A stretch of DNA of 64,000 nt from Hyphomicrobiales bacterium (GCA_900469625.1 UBXV01000027.1:91019-155018), one strand, 5' to 3'. Positions 15,933 through 24,909 are shown, numbered from the stretch's first letter. The notes: generated by a model from the sequence alone, not told the origin. A program made the numbers and translations.

Positions 15933-16265
15933 ATGTACACACTGCCCAGCCTGAAAGGCCACCATCTCAGCCCCGACGAACTTTCGGTGGTGCGAAGGGT
16001 TTTTGAAGCCACCTGTTTGAAGACTGCGAACCAGGGGCGCGGAAAGCAGGCCGATCGCCTGGCCCGGTTCATTATGGACGAGCTCCGCTTCGGCAACACA
16101 GACGAACGGTCCCTTCTCGAATGTGCCCTGTGGCATGAAACCCGACGCATTCCGTCGAAAGCAAAGAACCACGCGGTCGTTGACATCCAGGCAGCCAGGA
16201 CGCGTGAGGGCCGCGATCCCGGTCAGATCCGCAAGACAGGTCTTGGCGACCTAGGCGCCCGCTAG
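15933..16265 (+). CDS. hypothetical protein, 110 residues
   Basis: Small basic protein; ATG 15933 is preceded by AGGAGA. The N-terminal half (LSPDELSVVRRVFEATCLKTA, RGKQADRLARFIMDELRFGNTDERSLLECALW) looks like a helical regulator-sized domain also seen in other rhizobial hypothetical proteins. No DNA-binding motif is certain. Function unknown. Confidence 0.6.
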   Translation: MYTLPSLKGHHLSPDELSVVRRVFEATCLKTANQGRGKQADRLARFIMDELRFGNTDERSLLECALWHETRRIPSKAKNHAVVDIQAARTREGRDPGQIRKTGLGDLGAR

Positions 16266-16398
16266 CAGCTTTTCGTACCGAGCAGCCGCTCGTCCGCCAA
16301 CCATCCAAACCCTTATACCTGGCTTCCCTCTTGGGCAGCCAGCAAGACCAGGCACGTCGCCTGGAGAATGGCAGTCCCCTCTAACCATAGGAGCCATC

Positions 16399-16902
16399 AT
16401 GGCCAAGGAAATCAAAACACTGGACGTGCTTTTTCACGATACGTTGAAGGACGTCTACTTCGCCGAGAACAAGATCGTCGACACGCTACCGAAGATGCGC
16501 GATGCCGCCAAGAGCAAGCCGCTCAAGGACGCGTTCATCAAGCACCTCGGCGAGACAAAGGTTCATGTCGAGCGTCTGGAAGAAGTGTTCAAGATCATCG
16601 GCAAGAAGCCGGAGAAGAAGACATGCGACGCGATCATGGGCATCACCAAGGAAGGCGCCTCGATTATCGACGAGTACGAAGGCTCTCCCGCGCTCGACGC
16701 CGGATTGCTGGCGGCCGCACAGGCCGTCGAACATTACGAAATGTCGCGCTACGGCACCTTGCGGACCTGGGCGCTGGAACTGGGCATGAAAGATGCCGCC
16801 AAGCTTCTTCAGACGACGCTTGATGAAGAACAGGCGACAGACATTGCCCTGACGGCGATCGCCACCAAGGTCGTCAACCAGAATGCAGAAAAAGCGGCGT
16901 AG
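16399..16902 (+). CDS. DUF892 / YciE-YciF family ferritin-like protein
   Basis: 167 residues forming a four-helix ferritin-like bundle (PF05974). Metal-ligand candidates are the acidic/His residues in LFHDTLKDVYFAENKI, ETKVHVERLEEVF, AAAQAVEHYEMSRYGTLRTWA and LLQTTLDEEQATDIALT. YciE/YciF proteins are induced by osmotic and general stress. RBS AGGAGCCATC before ATG 16399. It ends the small-gene run that begins with an EcfG-like promoter and is followed by a hairpin terminator. Confidence 0.9.
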   Translation: MAKEIKTLDVLFHDTLKDVYFAENKIVDTLPKMRDAAKSKPLKDAFIKHLGETKVHVERLEEVFKIIGKKPEKKTCDAIMGITKEGASIIDEYEGSPALDAGLLAAAQAVEHYEMSRYGTLRTWALELGMKDAAKLLQTTLDEEQATDIALTAIATKVVNQNAEKAA

Positions 16903-16980
16903 CGGAGGGCGGCGGCTCGAACCTGCGTCCCGAGGAAAATGGACGCGATCCCGGCCTGCCTTGGTAGGCATCAAACAGCG

Positions 16981-17009
16981 AAGGGCGGCCCGAGGGCCGC
17001 CCTTCTTCT
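16981..17009. terminator. hairpin between convergent genes
   Basis: AAGGGCGGCC and GGCCGCCCTT pair over a 4-nt loop (CGAG), followed by CTTCT. It sits between the DUF892 gene and the convergent lipoprotein-like gene. The T run is interrupted, so efficiency is uncertain. Confidence 0.65.
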
Positions 17010-17033
17010 ATGGGACCAAAGTGGTTCTGCAGT

Positions 17034-17405
17034 TTACTTGGCGCGGCGCCAGACACCGTTGACACCGTCGCCTTTCACATCTCCGGCCTTCTTGTCTTCG
17101 GCGTAGGTATAGAGCGGCTTGCCGTCATAAGCCCACATCTGCTTGCCGGCCGTATCCTTGACCAACGTCCATTCACCTTCCGCCTTCGAATTTGCGGCGG
17201 CGTGGAATGCCGGCCACATCTTCAGGCAATCTGCGTCGCAGGTCGACTTGCCCTTGGCGTCCTTGCCAAAGGTGTAGAGGGTCATGCCGCTCTCGGTGGT
17301 CATGACCTTCCCCACCTTTGTGTCGACCATCTTGGCCGGTTCGGCGGCATAGGCTGACCACGACGTAGCGGCGGCTACGCCCAGTGCGAGTAGAAACGTT
17401 TTCAT
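17034..17405 (-). CDS. secreted COG4315-type protein (PF03640 repeats)
   Basis: 123 residues: a cleavable signal peptide (FLLALGVAAATSWSAYA) and two copies of the PF03640 motif, MTLYTFGKDAKGKSTCDADCLKMWPAF and KPLYTYAEDKKAGDVKGDGVNGVWRRA. The CDADCLKMWP segment has the family's pair of cysteines. It is periplasmic and of unknown function; such proteins are often induced by stress. It has its own promoter region and no operon partner. Confidence 0.85.
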   Translation of the reverse strand: MKTFLLALGVAAATSWSAYAAEPAKMVDTKVGKVMTTESGMTLYTFGKDAKGKSTCDADCLKMWPAFHAAANSKAEGEWTLVKDTAGKQMWAYDGKPLYTYAEDKKAGDVKGDGVNGVWRRAK

Positions 17406-17662
17406 GATTTTATCCCATCGGGGATGCCGGCGGAATGCCGGTAGTGCCCGAAGTCTAACACATGGGAACGCGTGGATGGGATTGTGGTTCCATGACGCGT
17501 GGCCATAGGGATGGCGCAGATCGAAAGATCCTGAAACGCGGCCCGAACCGTGCCGCGTTGCAGCTGCCTCACAGCGCGCAGCCGGGATCGCCGGATGGCA
17601 TTGAAAGCGGACGCCTTCCCTTGCGGTCGACGAAGTGCACGCTTCAGTGTTCTCGAAGGCGC

Positions 17663-19102
17663 CTACCCCGCCTTCTTCACCGCCGGGATGACCCACGAGC
17701 CATCGAGGATCGATGGCGGGCTGTCGTCTGGCCAGTAGAGCCGCATCATCAGGATGAATTTGTCCTTCGGCGCCGGCAGCCAGTTGCTTTCCTTGTCCGC
17801 GCCGGGGGATTCGTGCTGGATGTAGATATCCGTCGAACCGTCCGCATTGGCCTTGAGGTGCTGCCGGGCGCTGATCGAGTAGCGATCGAGCGGATTGTCG
17901 ACGAAGAAATACTGGTCGTTGTACATCGTGATCGACCAGAACCCCCGCACCGGCGGCAATTGCCCCTTGGGAAAGGTGACGACGTAGTTGTTCGACCCGT
18001 GATAGCCGCGCGCGATCAAGCCGTCCTTTGACTTCAGCGACGTCGGATAGACGGCGTCCTGCGGCCTGTTGGCCCCAAGGCCGATGGCGGTGATCAAGGC
18101 GCGCTGGAGATAATTGGTACCGTAGATCCCGGTGCTGGTGGTGTAGCCCCAGCCATTGACGTCCTTGATGTCGCCGTCGCTGAACTTGAAATGCAGCATG
18201 ATGCGGTGAAACGCGAACTCCGGGACACGGCCGGCCCATGTGCCGTCCAGTTTGGTCTTGTCGAAATCCTGGCCGGGGACAATGCCGATCTGGGCGAACT
18301 TCGCCACCGTGCCCGCATCCTCAGCCGTTGGCGGGTTGGTCTTCATCAGTTCGCTCAAGAGCGTGAAGTATTCCACCGCATCCATGCGATTGACCTGCTC
18401 GCGCACGGCGGTCTTCATGTCGATATCGGGATCGACCTTGGCGGGCGGTGGCGTCCAGTCCTTGCCATAGGCGCTGAGCGGCACCAGCTTGCACTGGTCT
18501 TGCAGCGCGTGAACGAGCTTGTAGTCTTCCGGCGTGCCGTCGCAATAGATGCGGCCGAGAATCCAGACGAGGCTTGTCGGCGACCTGTATTCGGTGACGC
18601 CGTCGGGCAATTGACCTTTGAAGCCTGGGCCGGTGATCGCGTAGGAATGCGCAGCACCCCCCGTCGTTCTCTTGCCGGGCACCTGGAAAACCGTCGTCCA
18701 TCCATCGAGCATCGGAAACAGGAAGAAACGATCCTTCATGTCCGGTATCGACAGCACCCAGGGCTCCTCGCCGACATCGACAAACGCGGTGGTGTAGAGC
18801 GTGTCTGCATTCGGCGCGGTGACGTCCTTGAAGGACGGGCCCGGATATTCGCGCAGCTTGATGATGTGACCCATCGGGCCTTTGCTGCCCACCGGCTTTT
18901 CGACATTGGTGACGACGCGGCGCGTCATCTCCGTCGTCACCAGCGGATAGCCGTAGATATAGGCTTCGACGGCCAGCCAGAATTCATCGGCCGCCTCGAT
19001 CGGGTCGATCAGTGGAGATTCAAAGGCATTCGCGGTTGTAAACGATGCGCTGGCAAGCAGGCCAACGCCTCCCAGCGCAACGGCGCGGCGTGTCAGATCC
19101 AT
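17663..19102 (-). CDS. DUF1254/DUF1214 domain secreted protein
   Basis: 479 residues. The N-terminus TRRAVALGGVGLLASASFTTANA has a twin-arginine-like signal. DUF1254 (about 50-180; AYIYGYPLVTTEMTRR, PNADTLYTTAFVDVGEEPWVLSIPDM) is followed by DUF1214 (about 340-460; GFWSITMYNDQYFFVDNPLDRYSI, NWLPAPKDKFILMMRLYWP). RBS CAGGAGGAGGAG stands 4 nt before ATG 19102. These proteins are widespread, periplasmic and of unknown enzymatic role. Monocistronic. Confidence 0.88.
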   Translation of the reverse strand: MDLTRRAVALGGVGLLASASFTTANAFESPLIDPIEAADEFWLAVEAYIYGYPLVTTEMTRRVVTNVEKPVGSKGPMGHIIKLREYPGPSFKDVTAPNADTLYTTAFVDVGEEPWVLSIPDMKDRFFLFPMLDGWTTVFQVPGKRTTGGAAHSYAITGPGFKGQLPDGVTEYRSPTSLVWILGRIYCDGTPEDYKLVHALQDQCKLVPLSAYGKDWTPPPAKVDPDIDMKTAVREQVNRMDAVEYFTLLSELMKTNPPTAEDAGTVAKFAQIGIVPGQDFDKTKLDGTWAGRVPEFAFHRIMLHFKFSDGDIKDVNGWGYTTSTGIYGTNYLQRALITAIGLGANRPQDAVYPTSLKSKDGLIARGYHGSNNYVVTFPKGQLPPVRGFWSITMYNDQYFFVDNPLDRYSISARQHLKANADGSTDIYIQHESPGADKESNWLPAPKDKFILMMRLYWPDDSPPSILDGSWVIPAVKKAG

Positions 19103-19579
19103 GGTCTCCTCCTCCTGTTTTCTCTTCGCGCCCGGACGTTAGCACATGCTAATTCATGCTACTAGGCATTGTGCAGCGCGCAATCACATCTTGAAAACGC
19201 CAGGACTGGACACCGTTTTTGGCTGGCTGGCATCGTGCCGTGCGGTCCGCCCGCCAGCCGGGCAAGCAAACATGCACAACCGCCTCAATTGAAACTCAAT
19301 CGACGCGCTATGGTGGAGCCAAGTTGATTTGGCCGAGTGTGGCTTTCGCGGTATCAGAGCTTCGAACCGCCCCAATCCCCTGAATTCTCGACAGACTGGC
19401 AAGCTCGCTTTCGGTGCTTGCGGCCGACGCTTCGTCTCGAAGCCGATCTCTTTCGAGCCGTCTGTTCGTCCGCCCCGTTACAGCGAGGATCTTCCAACCG
19501 TCGGCAGCCGGCGCGAAAACGCGACATGGTTGTCCCCGCCGGTTGAACGTACCAACGCTTGAGGAGGACCAAGGCCATC
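19103..19579. other. intergenic stretch without recognised genes
   Basis: Between the DUF1254 gene and the 19580 gene I see only a short repeat of catgct (19144-19160) and no convincing open frame, tRNA or terminator. It must hold the two divergent promoters. Confidence 0.5.
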
Positions 19580-19888
19580 ATGAATGCCCTATCGTTCACG
19601 AAACGCAGTATCCGCACCCCGGCCGGCGCGCCGCCGATCCACCGCTTTCACGTTGGCCAGCTCGTGCGCACCAAAGACCCACTGACGCGGGAGTCCACCA
19701 CCGGGGAAACCTATCGCATTACGGCGACGCTGCCGATCCGCGACAATGCGCTCCAGTATCGCATCCAGAGCAGCCGGGAAATTCATGAGCGAGTGGCGGA
19801 CGAGAGCAATCTCGAAGTGGTTGCCAGCGGCGGCAAGGACGGTCCGGCCCTGGCCGACCGCACGTTCAGGAGAACGCATATCCTTTAG
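19580..19888 (+). CDS. hypothetical protein, 102 residues
   Basis: ATG 19580 follows GAGGAGGACC. The mid-part FHVGQLVRTKDPLTRESTTGETYRITATLPIRDNALQYRIQSSREIHERVADESNLE looks like a small beta-barrel (SH3-like) domain seen in several short rhizobial proteins. No function known. It precedes the DUF1488 gene by 93 bp on the same strand. Confidence 0.65.
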   Translation: MNALSFTKRSIRTPAGAPPIHRFHVGQLVRTKDPLTRESTTGETYRITATLPIRDNALQYRIQSSREIHERVADESNLEVVASGGKDGPALADRTFRRTHIL

Positions 19889-19981
19889 GGGGCAATGTGC
19901 TGTGATGGCGTTGCACGACGTCACATTGCCACCCGCAGGCTTGCGCCTGCGCCAACGACTACAGCCAAGAAGGATGACGCC

Positions 19982-20245
19982 ATGCCACTGAGCTTCCCCA
20001 ACCAGAGCCGAAGCTTCGACGACACGAGGAACGCCGTTCGCTTCCTCGGCCATGATGGCATGTTCGAAGTGCCTTTCTATGTTGAGGCGGCGGCGCTGTC
20101 GCGTGATGCCCCCACCCGTACGACCGAAGCGGCCTGCCTCCTGGCTTTCGACGCCGCACGCGGCAAGATCTACGAGGCGGCAAAGGCGACCTATGCCCAT
20201 GGCCGCCGCACGATCTACGTCCTGACGGCCGCGGACCTCCGCTAG
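19982..20245 (+). CDS. DUF1488 family protein
   Basis: 87 residues. MPLSFPNQSRSFDDTRNAVRFLGHDGMFEVPFYVEAAAL followed by FDAARGKIYEAAKATYAHGRRTIYVLTAADL matches DUF1488 (PF07369), a small protein family common in Proteobacteria without known function. ATG 19982. Same strand as the preceding hypothetical gene, possibly co-transcribed. Confidence 0.8.
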   Translation: MPLSFPNQSRSFDDTRNAVRFLGHDGMFEVPFYVEAAALSRDAPTRTTEAACLLAFDAARGKIYEAAKATYAHGRRTIYVLTAADLR

Positions 20246-20340
20246 GGCCGAGCAAACCATATGTTGCCGATATCCGCCCTTAAGCCGGCGGTAACGGCGC
20301 AGCCGTCATATCTGGTGTGAGCAAAGCATCAGGGGCCGGC

Positions 20341-21144
20341 ATGGCGGACGCAGACAAACAGAACAATACCTCGGCCAGGCAAGCGGGCCGCATCGTCGTG
20401 GTGACGGCTGGCGGGGAAAATCCCTGGATCATGATCAATGCGCTCGCCCAGCGCTTCGACGATATCGTCGTTTTCCAGGAACAGCCGGAACCGAAGGGGC
20501 CCTTCCTGCGCCGCCGGGCGAAAAAACTCGGCTGGCCGAATGCGATCGGGCAGCTGGCAACCATGGTTGCTTCGCGCTTCGGAAAGCGCTTCACCCGCAA
20601 ACGGGCGCAAGACATTCTCGCGCTTTACGGCGTCTCAGGCACGCCCGACGCGCGCGTGCCTGTTCGCCAGATCGTATCCGTCAACGACGAAGCCGCCGTT
20701 TCGCAGATCCGGGCCGTCGCCCCGCAGGTCGTCTTCCTCATCAGCTGCCGCATGCTGAAGCCGGCGACGCTGGCGCAGACCCCCTGCCCGGTCATCAATT
20801 TCCATGCCGGCATCAATCCCTTGTATCGCGGCCTGATGGGCGGCTACTGGGCGAGGATCAACGACGACGTCGGCAATTTCGGCGCAACCGTGCACCTGGT
20901 CGATGAAGGCGTCGATACCGGTAGCGTCCTCTACCAATCCCGCCAGGTGCCGGCGCGCGCCGATACGATGCACACCTACCCGCTGCTGCAGACCGCCGCA
21001 TCCACCGGCATCGCCATTGCCGCCGTCGAAGATACGCTTAAGGGCCGGCTGCGCCCCGTCGATGTCGCAGGTCCGTCGCAACAATGGTATCACCCGCCGA
21101 TCTGGACCTGGCTCGGCAACGGAATTCGCCGCGGCATCTGGTAG
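20341..21144 (+). CDS. formyltransferase-family protein
   Basis: 267 residues with a Formyl_trans_N-type fold (PF00551). NFHAGINPLYRGLMGGYWARINDD corresponds to the family's NxHxSLLPxYRG loop and GATVHLVDEGVDTGSVLYQ to the folate/catalytic loop ending in a conserved Asp. It would transfer a formyl group from 10-formyl-THF to a sugar-amine or other acceptor, or hydrolyse it. The C-terminal OB domain of Fmt is lacking. GTG 20317 is an alternative start. It sits upstream of the one-carbon gene block but is separated from it by 360 bp, so a direct link is not shown. Confidence 0.75.
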   Translation: MADADKQNNTSARQAGRIVVVTAGGENPWIMINALAQRFDDIVVFQEQPEPKGPFLRRRAKKLGWPNAIGQLATMVASRFGKRFTRKRAQDILALYGVSGTPDARVPVRQIVSVNDEAAVSQIRAVAPQVVFLISCRMLKPATLAQTPCPVINFHAGINPLYRGLMGGYWARINDDVGNFGATVHLVDEGVDTGSVLYQSRQVPARADTMHTYPLLQTAASTGIAIAAVEDTLKGRLRPVDVAGPSQQWYHPPIWTWLGNGIRRGIW

Positions 21145-21456
21145 AAAAACAACAGACAGCCCGGCCCCGCGCGGCACATGCTTGAGCGATGCGAAACAGC
21201 CGTAACACCCTGTAATGTCTTGATGTCACCGGCTACCGGATATCCCGGCGCGCGGGCTTGCCCGCGCCGTGCCAGCGCGTAGAGTGCGGCAAGCCCTGGG
21301 GCTTGCGGAGCGGCGTCGTTTTTGGACATATCCAACGTCGTGGCGAGGTGAGCCACCGCGTCGGGACATGCGCATTGTCTGACTTCGGGACCACGCATCG
21401 TTCAGGCGTGCAAAGGTCGCTGGAGCGCTTGGGAGTGCTGCATGTCCTTGGCCTTC

Positions 21457-21470
21457 GATCGGATCCGATC
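21457..21470. promoter_or_regulatory. perfect 14-bp palindrome before the one-carbon operon
   Basis: GATCGGATCCGATC lies 36 bp before the first start codon of the 21506-24562 gene block. It is the clearest symmetric element in the 361-bp gap 21145-21505, which also has TTGGA-N4-TCCAA near 21330. Operator role is inferred only. Confidence 0.35.
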
Positions 21471-21505
21471 AAGGCAAACATGCAGGAAGAGGAGAACGAC
21501 ACCCG

Positions 21506-21808
21506 ATGGCAGATCGCATTATCGTCTACTGGCGCGACATCCCGGCCCAGGTCATCATCAAGAAGGGCCGCACGACCGCCAAGCGCGAGCTGTCACTGCG
21601 CTTCACCGAGGCGATCGACATGTGCGCCATGCGCACCGGCGCTGCCGAAACCGACGATTATCTTGCCGAGTGGCGCAAGGCCGAGCCTCAGCCGGTCTCC
21701 GACGAGCTGGAGGCGGAAGCCGACCGGGCAGCAGCCGAACTCGAGGCCGCCTATGACCGCGAGCGGCTGGTCGCTCTCGTCAAATCCGGAGGCCGCGACA
21801 ATGGCTGA
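21506..21808 (+). CDS. PF13769 (so-called virulence factor) small protein of the one-carbon operon
   Basis: 100 residues: IIVYWRDIPAQVIIKKGRTTAKRELSLRFTEAIDMCAMRTGAAETDDYLAEWRK and a C-terminal acidic coiled helix. This matches the Virulence_fact family (PF13769); the name is historical and does not fit this setting. RBS AAGAGGAG before ATG 21506. It overlaps the next gene by 8 nt and is first in a five-cistron-like run of one-carbon genes, so it probably assists the MTHFR module or the methyl-transfer enzymes. Role unproven. Confidence 0.8.
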   Translation: MADRIIVYWRDIPAQVIIKKGRTTAKRELSLRFTEAIDMCAMRTGAAETDDYLAEWRKAEPQPVSDELEAEADRAAAELEAAYDRERLVALVKSGGRDNG

Positions 21809-22409
21809 GCCGAAGGCCGCAGCCGCCGCGCAGCCGCCCATCGTCAAGGGCAATGCGGCCCCCGGCGCCAAGGCCGCGACGGGCGCCTTTACGCCTGCCG
21901 GCGTCTCGCCGAGCCGTCGCTCGCGCCACAAATACACGGTCCGCCTCTGGGCCGTGCGCAATTCGCGCTTCCTCGAATGGTTCTACCACCGCTTCGCCGA
22001 CCTGTTCCTGCTTCTGCATCCACTGTGGAAGGCGATCGGCTACAGCAGGGTGGAGCGCCCCGTCACCTTCGTCGAGCGTCACGTCAAGGGCTTCCTCTTC
22101 GACTGTCGCATGTGCGGCCAGTGCGCGCTGTCGTCGACCGGCATGTCCTGCCCGATGAACTGTCCCAAGCAGTTGCGCAACGGCCCCTGTGGTGGCGTCA
22201 GGGCCAATGGCAACTGCGAGGTCGAGCCGGATATGCCCTGCGTCTGGGTTCAGGCGTGGAAAGGCTCGCAGAACATGACGAGGGGTGACGCGATCTTGAA
22301 TGTGCAGAAGCCGGTGAACCAGTCGTTGCGCGAAACGTCTTCCTGGCTGCGGGTGACGGCGGAAGCAGCCGCCCGGCGCGAGGCCCAGGCGAAAGAGAAC
22401 CAGGCATGA
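21801..22409 (+). CDS. methylenetetrahydrofolate reductase C-terminal domain protein (PF12225), stand-alone
   Basis: 202 residues. An Ala-rich N-terminus is followed by a hydrophobic/aromatic segment (60-80) and a cysteine-rich module with Cys102, 105, 108, 117, 121, 130, 139 and 147, patterned C-x2-C-x2-C...C-x3-C...C. This is the MTHFR_C family (PF12225), which in acetogens partners with MetF as a zinc or Fe-S subunit. Start ATG 21801 and stop overlap both neighbours (8 and 4 nt), so all three are translationally coupled. It likely forms a complex with the MetF-like protein encoded next. Confidence 0.88.
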   Translation: MAEPKAAAAAQPPIVKGNAAPGAKAATGAFTPAGVSPSRRSRHKYTVRLWAVRNSRFLEWFYHRFADLFLLLHPLWKAIGYSRVERPVTFVERHVKGFLFDCRMCGQCALSSTGMSCPMNCPKQLRNGPCGGVRANGNCEVEPDMPCVWVQAWKGSQNMTRGDAILNVQKPVNQSLRETSSWLRVTAEAAARREAQAKENQA

Positions 22410-23497
22410 GCCCCGATTACAACCCATACGATCCCGGCGCGCCGCTCGATCCCCTGCCGGGACACTCCTCGCGTGGACGGCTGGAGCGCGTGCTGCGCCG
22501 CGGCGAATTTGCCGTGACCGCCGAGCTCAACCCGCCCGACAGCGCCAATCCGCAGGATGTCTATGAGCGCGCGGCGATCTTCGACGGCTGGGTCGACGGC
22601 ATCAACGCGGTCGATGCGTCCGGCGCCAACTGCCACATGTCCTCGGTCGGCATCTGCGCCCTTTTGACCCGCATGGGCTATGCCCCGATCATGCAGATCG
22701 CCTGCCGCGACAAGAACCGCATCGCCATCCAGGGCGACGTGCTCGGCGCTTCCGCCATGGGCGTGCAGAACATCATGTGCCTGACGGGAGACGGCGTGCA
22801 GGCCGGCGACCAGCCGGGCGCCAAGCCCGTTTTCGACCTCGACTGCATGTCGCTGCTCGAAACCGTGCGCATCATGCGCGACAACTCGAAATTCCTGTCG
22901 GGCCGCAAGCTGACGACGCCGCCGCAGGTGTTTCTCGGCGCCGCCATCAACCCCTTTGCGCCGCCCTACGACTTCCGCCCCTATCGCCTCGCCAAGAAGA
23001 TCGAGGCCGGCGCACAGTTCGTCCAGAGCCAGTACTGCTTCGACGTGCCGATGTTCCGCGAATACATGAAGAAGGTGCGCGACCTCGGGCTCGACGAAAA
23101 GTGCTTCATCCTCGTCGGCGTCGGACCGATGGCATCGGCCAAGACAGCGCGCTGGATCCGCTCCAACGTGCCCGGCATCCACATTCCCGACAGCATCATC
23201 ACGCGGCTCGAAGGCGCGCAGGACCAGAAGAAGGAAGGCAAGCAGCTCTGCATCGACATCATCAACGAGGTCAAGGAGATCAAGGGCGTCTCCGGCGTCC
23301 ACGTCATGGCCTACCGCCAGGAAGAATATGTCGCAGAGATCGTGCATGAATCCGGCGTCTTGAAGGGCCGCCAGCCCTGGAAGCGCGAGACGCTGCCGGC
23401 CGATGCGCTGGTGGCCGAACGGCTGGAGCACATTCGCGAAGGCAAGGAAGAAAACCAGCAGGAGATGGCGGGCGCTGCAGCCCACCACCCTCACTGA
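22406..23497 (+). CDS. methylenetetrahydrofolate reductase-like flavoprotein (MetF family)
   Basis: 363-residue TIM-barrel protein (PF02219). FAVTAELNPPDSANPQDVYERA gives the N-terminal catalytic glutamate region, MQIACRDKNRIAIQGDVLGASAMGVQNIMCLTGD the FAD/folate site, and GAQFVQSQYCFDVPMFREYMKKV the conserved FQ..F motif. In a corrinoid demethylation pathway it would run in the oxidative direction, methyl-THF to methylene-THF. It is longer than E. coli MetF by about 65 residues and lies between MTHFR_C (4-nt ATGA overlap) and the methyl-THF methyltransferase. A second, biosynthetic MetF would be expected elsewhere in the genome. Confidence 0.9.
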   Translation: MSPDYNPYDPGAPLDPLPGHSSRGRLERVLRRGEFAVTAELNPPDSANPQDVYERAAIFDGWVDGINAVDASGANCHMSSVGICALLTRMGYAPIMQIACRDKNRIAIQGDVLGASAMGVQNIMCLTGDGVQAGDQPGAKPVFDLDCMSLLETVRIMRDNSKFLSGRKLTTPPQVFLGAAINPFAPPYDFRPYRLAKKIEAGAQFVQSQYCFDVPMFREYMKKVRDLGLDEKCFILVGVGPMASAKTARWIRSNVPGIHIPDSIITRLEGAQDQKKEGKQLCIDIINEVKEIKGVSGVHVMAYRQEEYVAEIVHESGVLKGRQPWKRETLPADALVAERLEHIREGKEENQQEMAGAAAHHPH

Positions 23498-23596
23498 CGA
23501 CGTTCACAGACACACCGGCGCCGGCAAGCCCGGCCGCTTTCATCGATCAACGGGTGCGATAACGAAACCCGACGCCACAGGATCAAAGGATCTGAC

Positions 23597-24562
23597 ATGA
23601 CCCGTACCATCGTCGCTTCCGCCACCCGCGAAATCATCATCGGCTTCGACCAGCCCTTTTGCGTCATCGGCGAGCGCATCAACCCGACCGGCCGCAAGAA
23701 GCTGGCCGCCGAAATGATCGAGGGCAATTTCGACACCGTGATCAAGGATGCGCTGGAACAGGTGGCAGCCGGTGCAACCATGCTCGACGTCAATGCCGGC
23801 GTCACCGCCGTCAACCCGAACGAGACCGAACCGCCGCTGCTCGTCAAGACGCTGGAAATCGTCCAGGGCCTCGTCGACGTGCCGCTGTCGATCGACAGCT
23901 CCGTGTCGGCGGCGATCGAGGCGGCCCTGCGCGTCGCCAAGGGGCGGCCGCTGGTCAACTCGGTGACGGGCGAAGAGGAAAAGCTCGAGGCGATCCTGCC
24001 GCTTTGCAAGAAATACGACGTGCCGGTGGTCGCCATCTCCAACGACGAGACCGGCATTTCGATGGATCCGGATGTGCGCTTTGCCGTTGCCAAGAAGATT
24101 GTCGAGCGCGCCATGGATCACGGCATCAAGCCGCACGACATCGTCGTCGATCCGCTGGTCATGCCGATTGGCGCGCTGGGCGACGCTGGCCGCCAGGTGT
24201 TTGCGCTGCTGCGCCGTCTGCGCGAGGAGCTGAAGGTCAACACCACCTGCGGCCTTTCCAACATCTCCTTCGGCCTGCCGCATCGCCACGGCATCAACGC
24301 CGGCTTCATCCCCATGGTCATCGGCGCCGGCATGACGTCGGCGATCATGAACCCCTGCCGCCCGCAGGAAATGGAGGCCGTTCGCGCCGCCAATGTGCTC
24401 AACGGCACCGACGCCAACTGCACCAACTGGATCAGGACGTACCGCGACCACAAGCCGGCAGAAGGCGGCCACGCCGTGGCGGCAGCAGCAACACCGGCAG
24501 CCTCCGGCGGCCGTCGCGGCGGCCGCGCTGGACGCACCGGCGGGGCTGCGGCAAGCGAATAG
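23597..24562 (+). CDS. methyltetrahydrofolate:corrinoid methyltransferase (AcsE/MtgA-type, pterin-binding)
   Basis: 321 residues with a pterin-binding TIM barrel (PF00809): VIGERINPTGRKKLAAEMIEG near the start, GATMLDVNAGV (Asp contacts pterin), PLSIDSSVSAAIEAAL, ISNDETGISMDPDVRF, DIVVDPLVMPIGAL and TTCGLSNISFGLPHRHGIN. This is the single-barrel type that moves a methyl group between THF and a corrinoid protein, without the homocysteine module of MetH. The Gly/Arg/Ala-rich tail (from about 290) is unusual. It follows metF by 99 bp. It probably takes the methyl group from the MtbC-like corrinoid protein. Confidence 0.9.
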   Translation: MTRTIVASATREIIIGFDQPFCVIGERINPTGRKKLAAEMIEGNFDTVIKDALEQVAAGATMLDVNAGVTAVNPNETEPPLLVKTLEIVQGLVDVPLSIDSSVSAAIEAALRVAKGRPLVNSVTGEEEKLEAILPLCKKYDVPVVAISNDETGISMDPDVRFAVAKKIVERAMDHGIKPHDIVVDPLVMPIGALGDAGRQVFALLRRLREELKVNTTCGLSNISFGLPHRHGINAGFIPMVIGAGMTSAIMNPCRPQEMEAVRAANVLNGTDANCTNWIRTYRDHKPAEGGHAVAAAATPAASGGRRGGRAGRTGGAAASE

Positions 24563-24603
24563 GTTTTCGGTCAGCGTCGAACCGCGACCAGAGGAACAAT
24601 CCG

Positions 24604-24909
24604 TTGACGAGAAGCTACCTGCGCCTCTTTGCCGTGATCGTTCCCTTGGCCCTCATCGCACGATACGTGCTGTTTGAGGATGCGGCCGAGTTCAAAAGGT
24701 TCTACGCTGCGCTCAGGATCTACGTTCTGCCGGTCCTGTTCGCAAACCTCGCCGTGCTTGCCGTCATACTACTGGCGGCATTCACCAAGAGGATCGACTT
24801 CGGCTCGCAGGAAAGAGTCATAAAGGTCTTTTCCTGGGCAAGCTCGATCACACTGGCGGCAGCGTTTGCCTGGGCAATCGCAGCCGTAAAGCTCACCACG
24901 GCATCATAG
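24604..24909 (+). CDS. small membrane protein, 101 residues, TTG start
   Basis: Start at TTG 24604 with AGAGGAA upstream; no ATG is suitable. Three hydrophobic segments: about 9-22 (FAVIVPLALIARYVLF), 38-58 (YVLPVLFANLAVLAVILLAAF) and 77-95 (ITLAAAFAWAIAAV). No family recognised. It lies between the methyltransferase and the 115-residue protein on the same strand, 41 bp after the former. Its presence in the pathway block is positional only. Confidence 0.6.
   Translation: MTRSYLRLFAVIVPLALIARYVLFEDAAEFKRFYAALRIYVLPVLFANLAVLAVILLAAFTKRIDFGSQERVIKVFSWASSITLAAAFAWAIAAVKLTTAS

Noticed and set aside
21506..21808. Virulence factor
   Set aside because: Only a family name; the location in a one-carbon operon gives no support for virulence.
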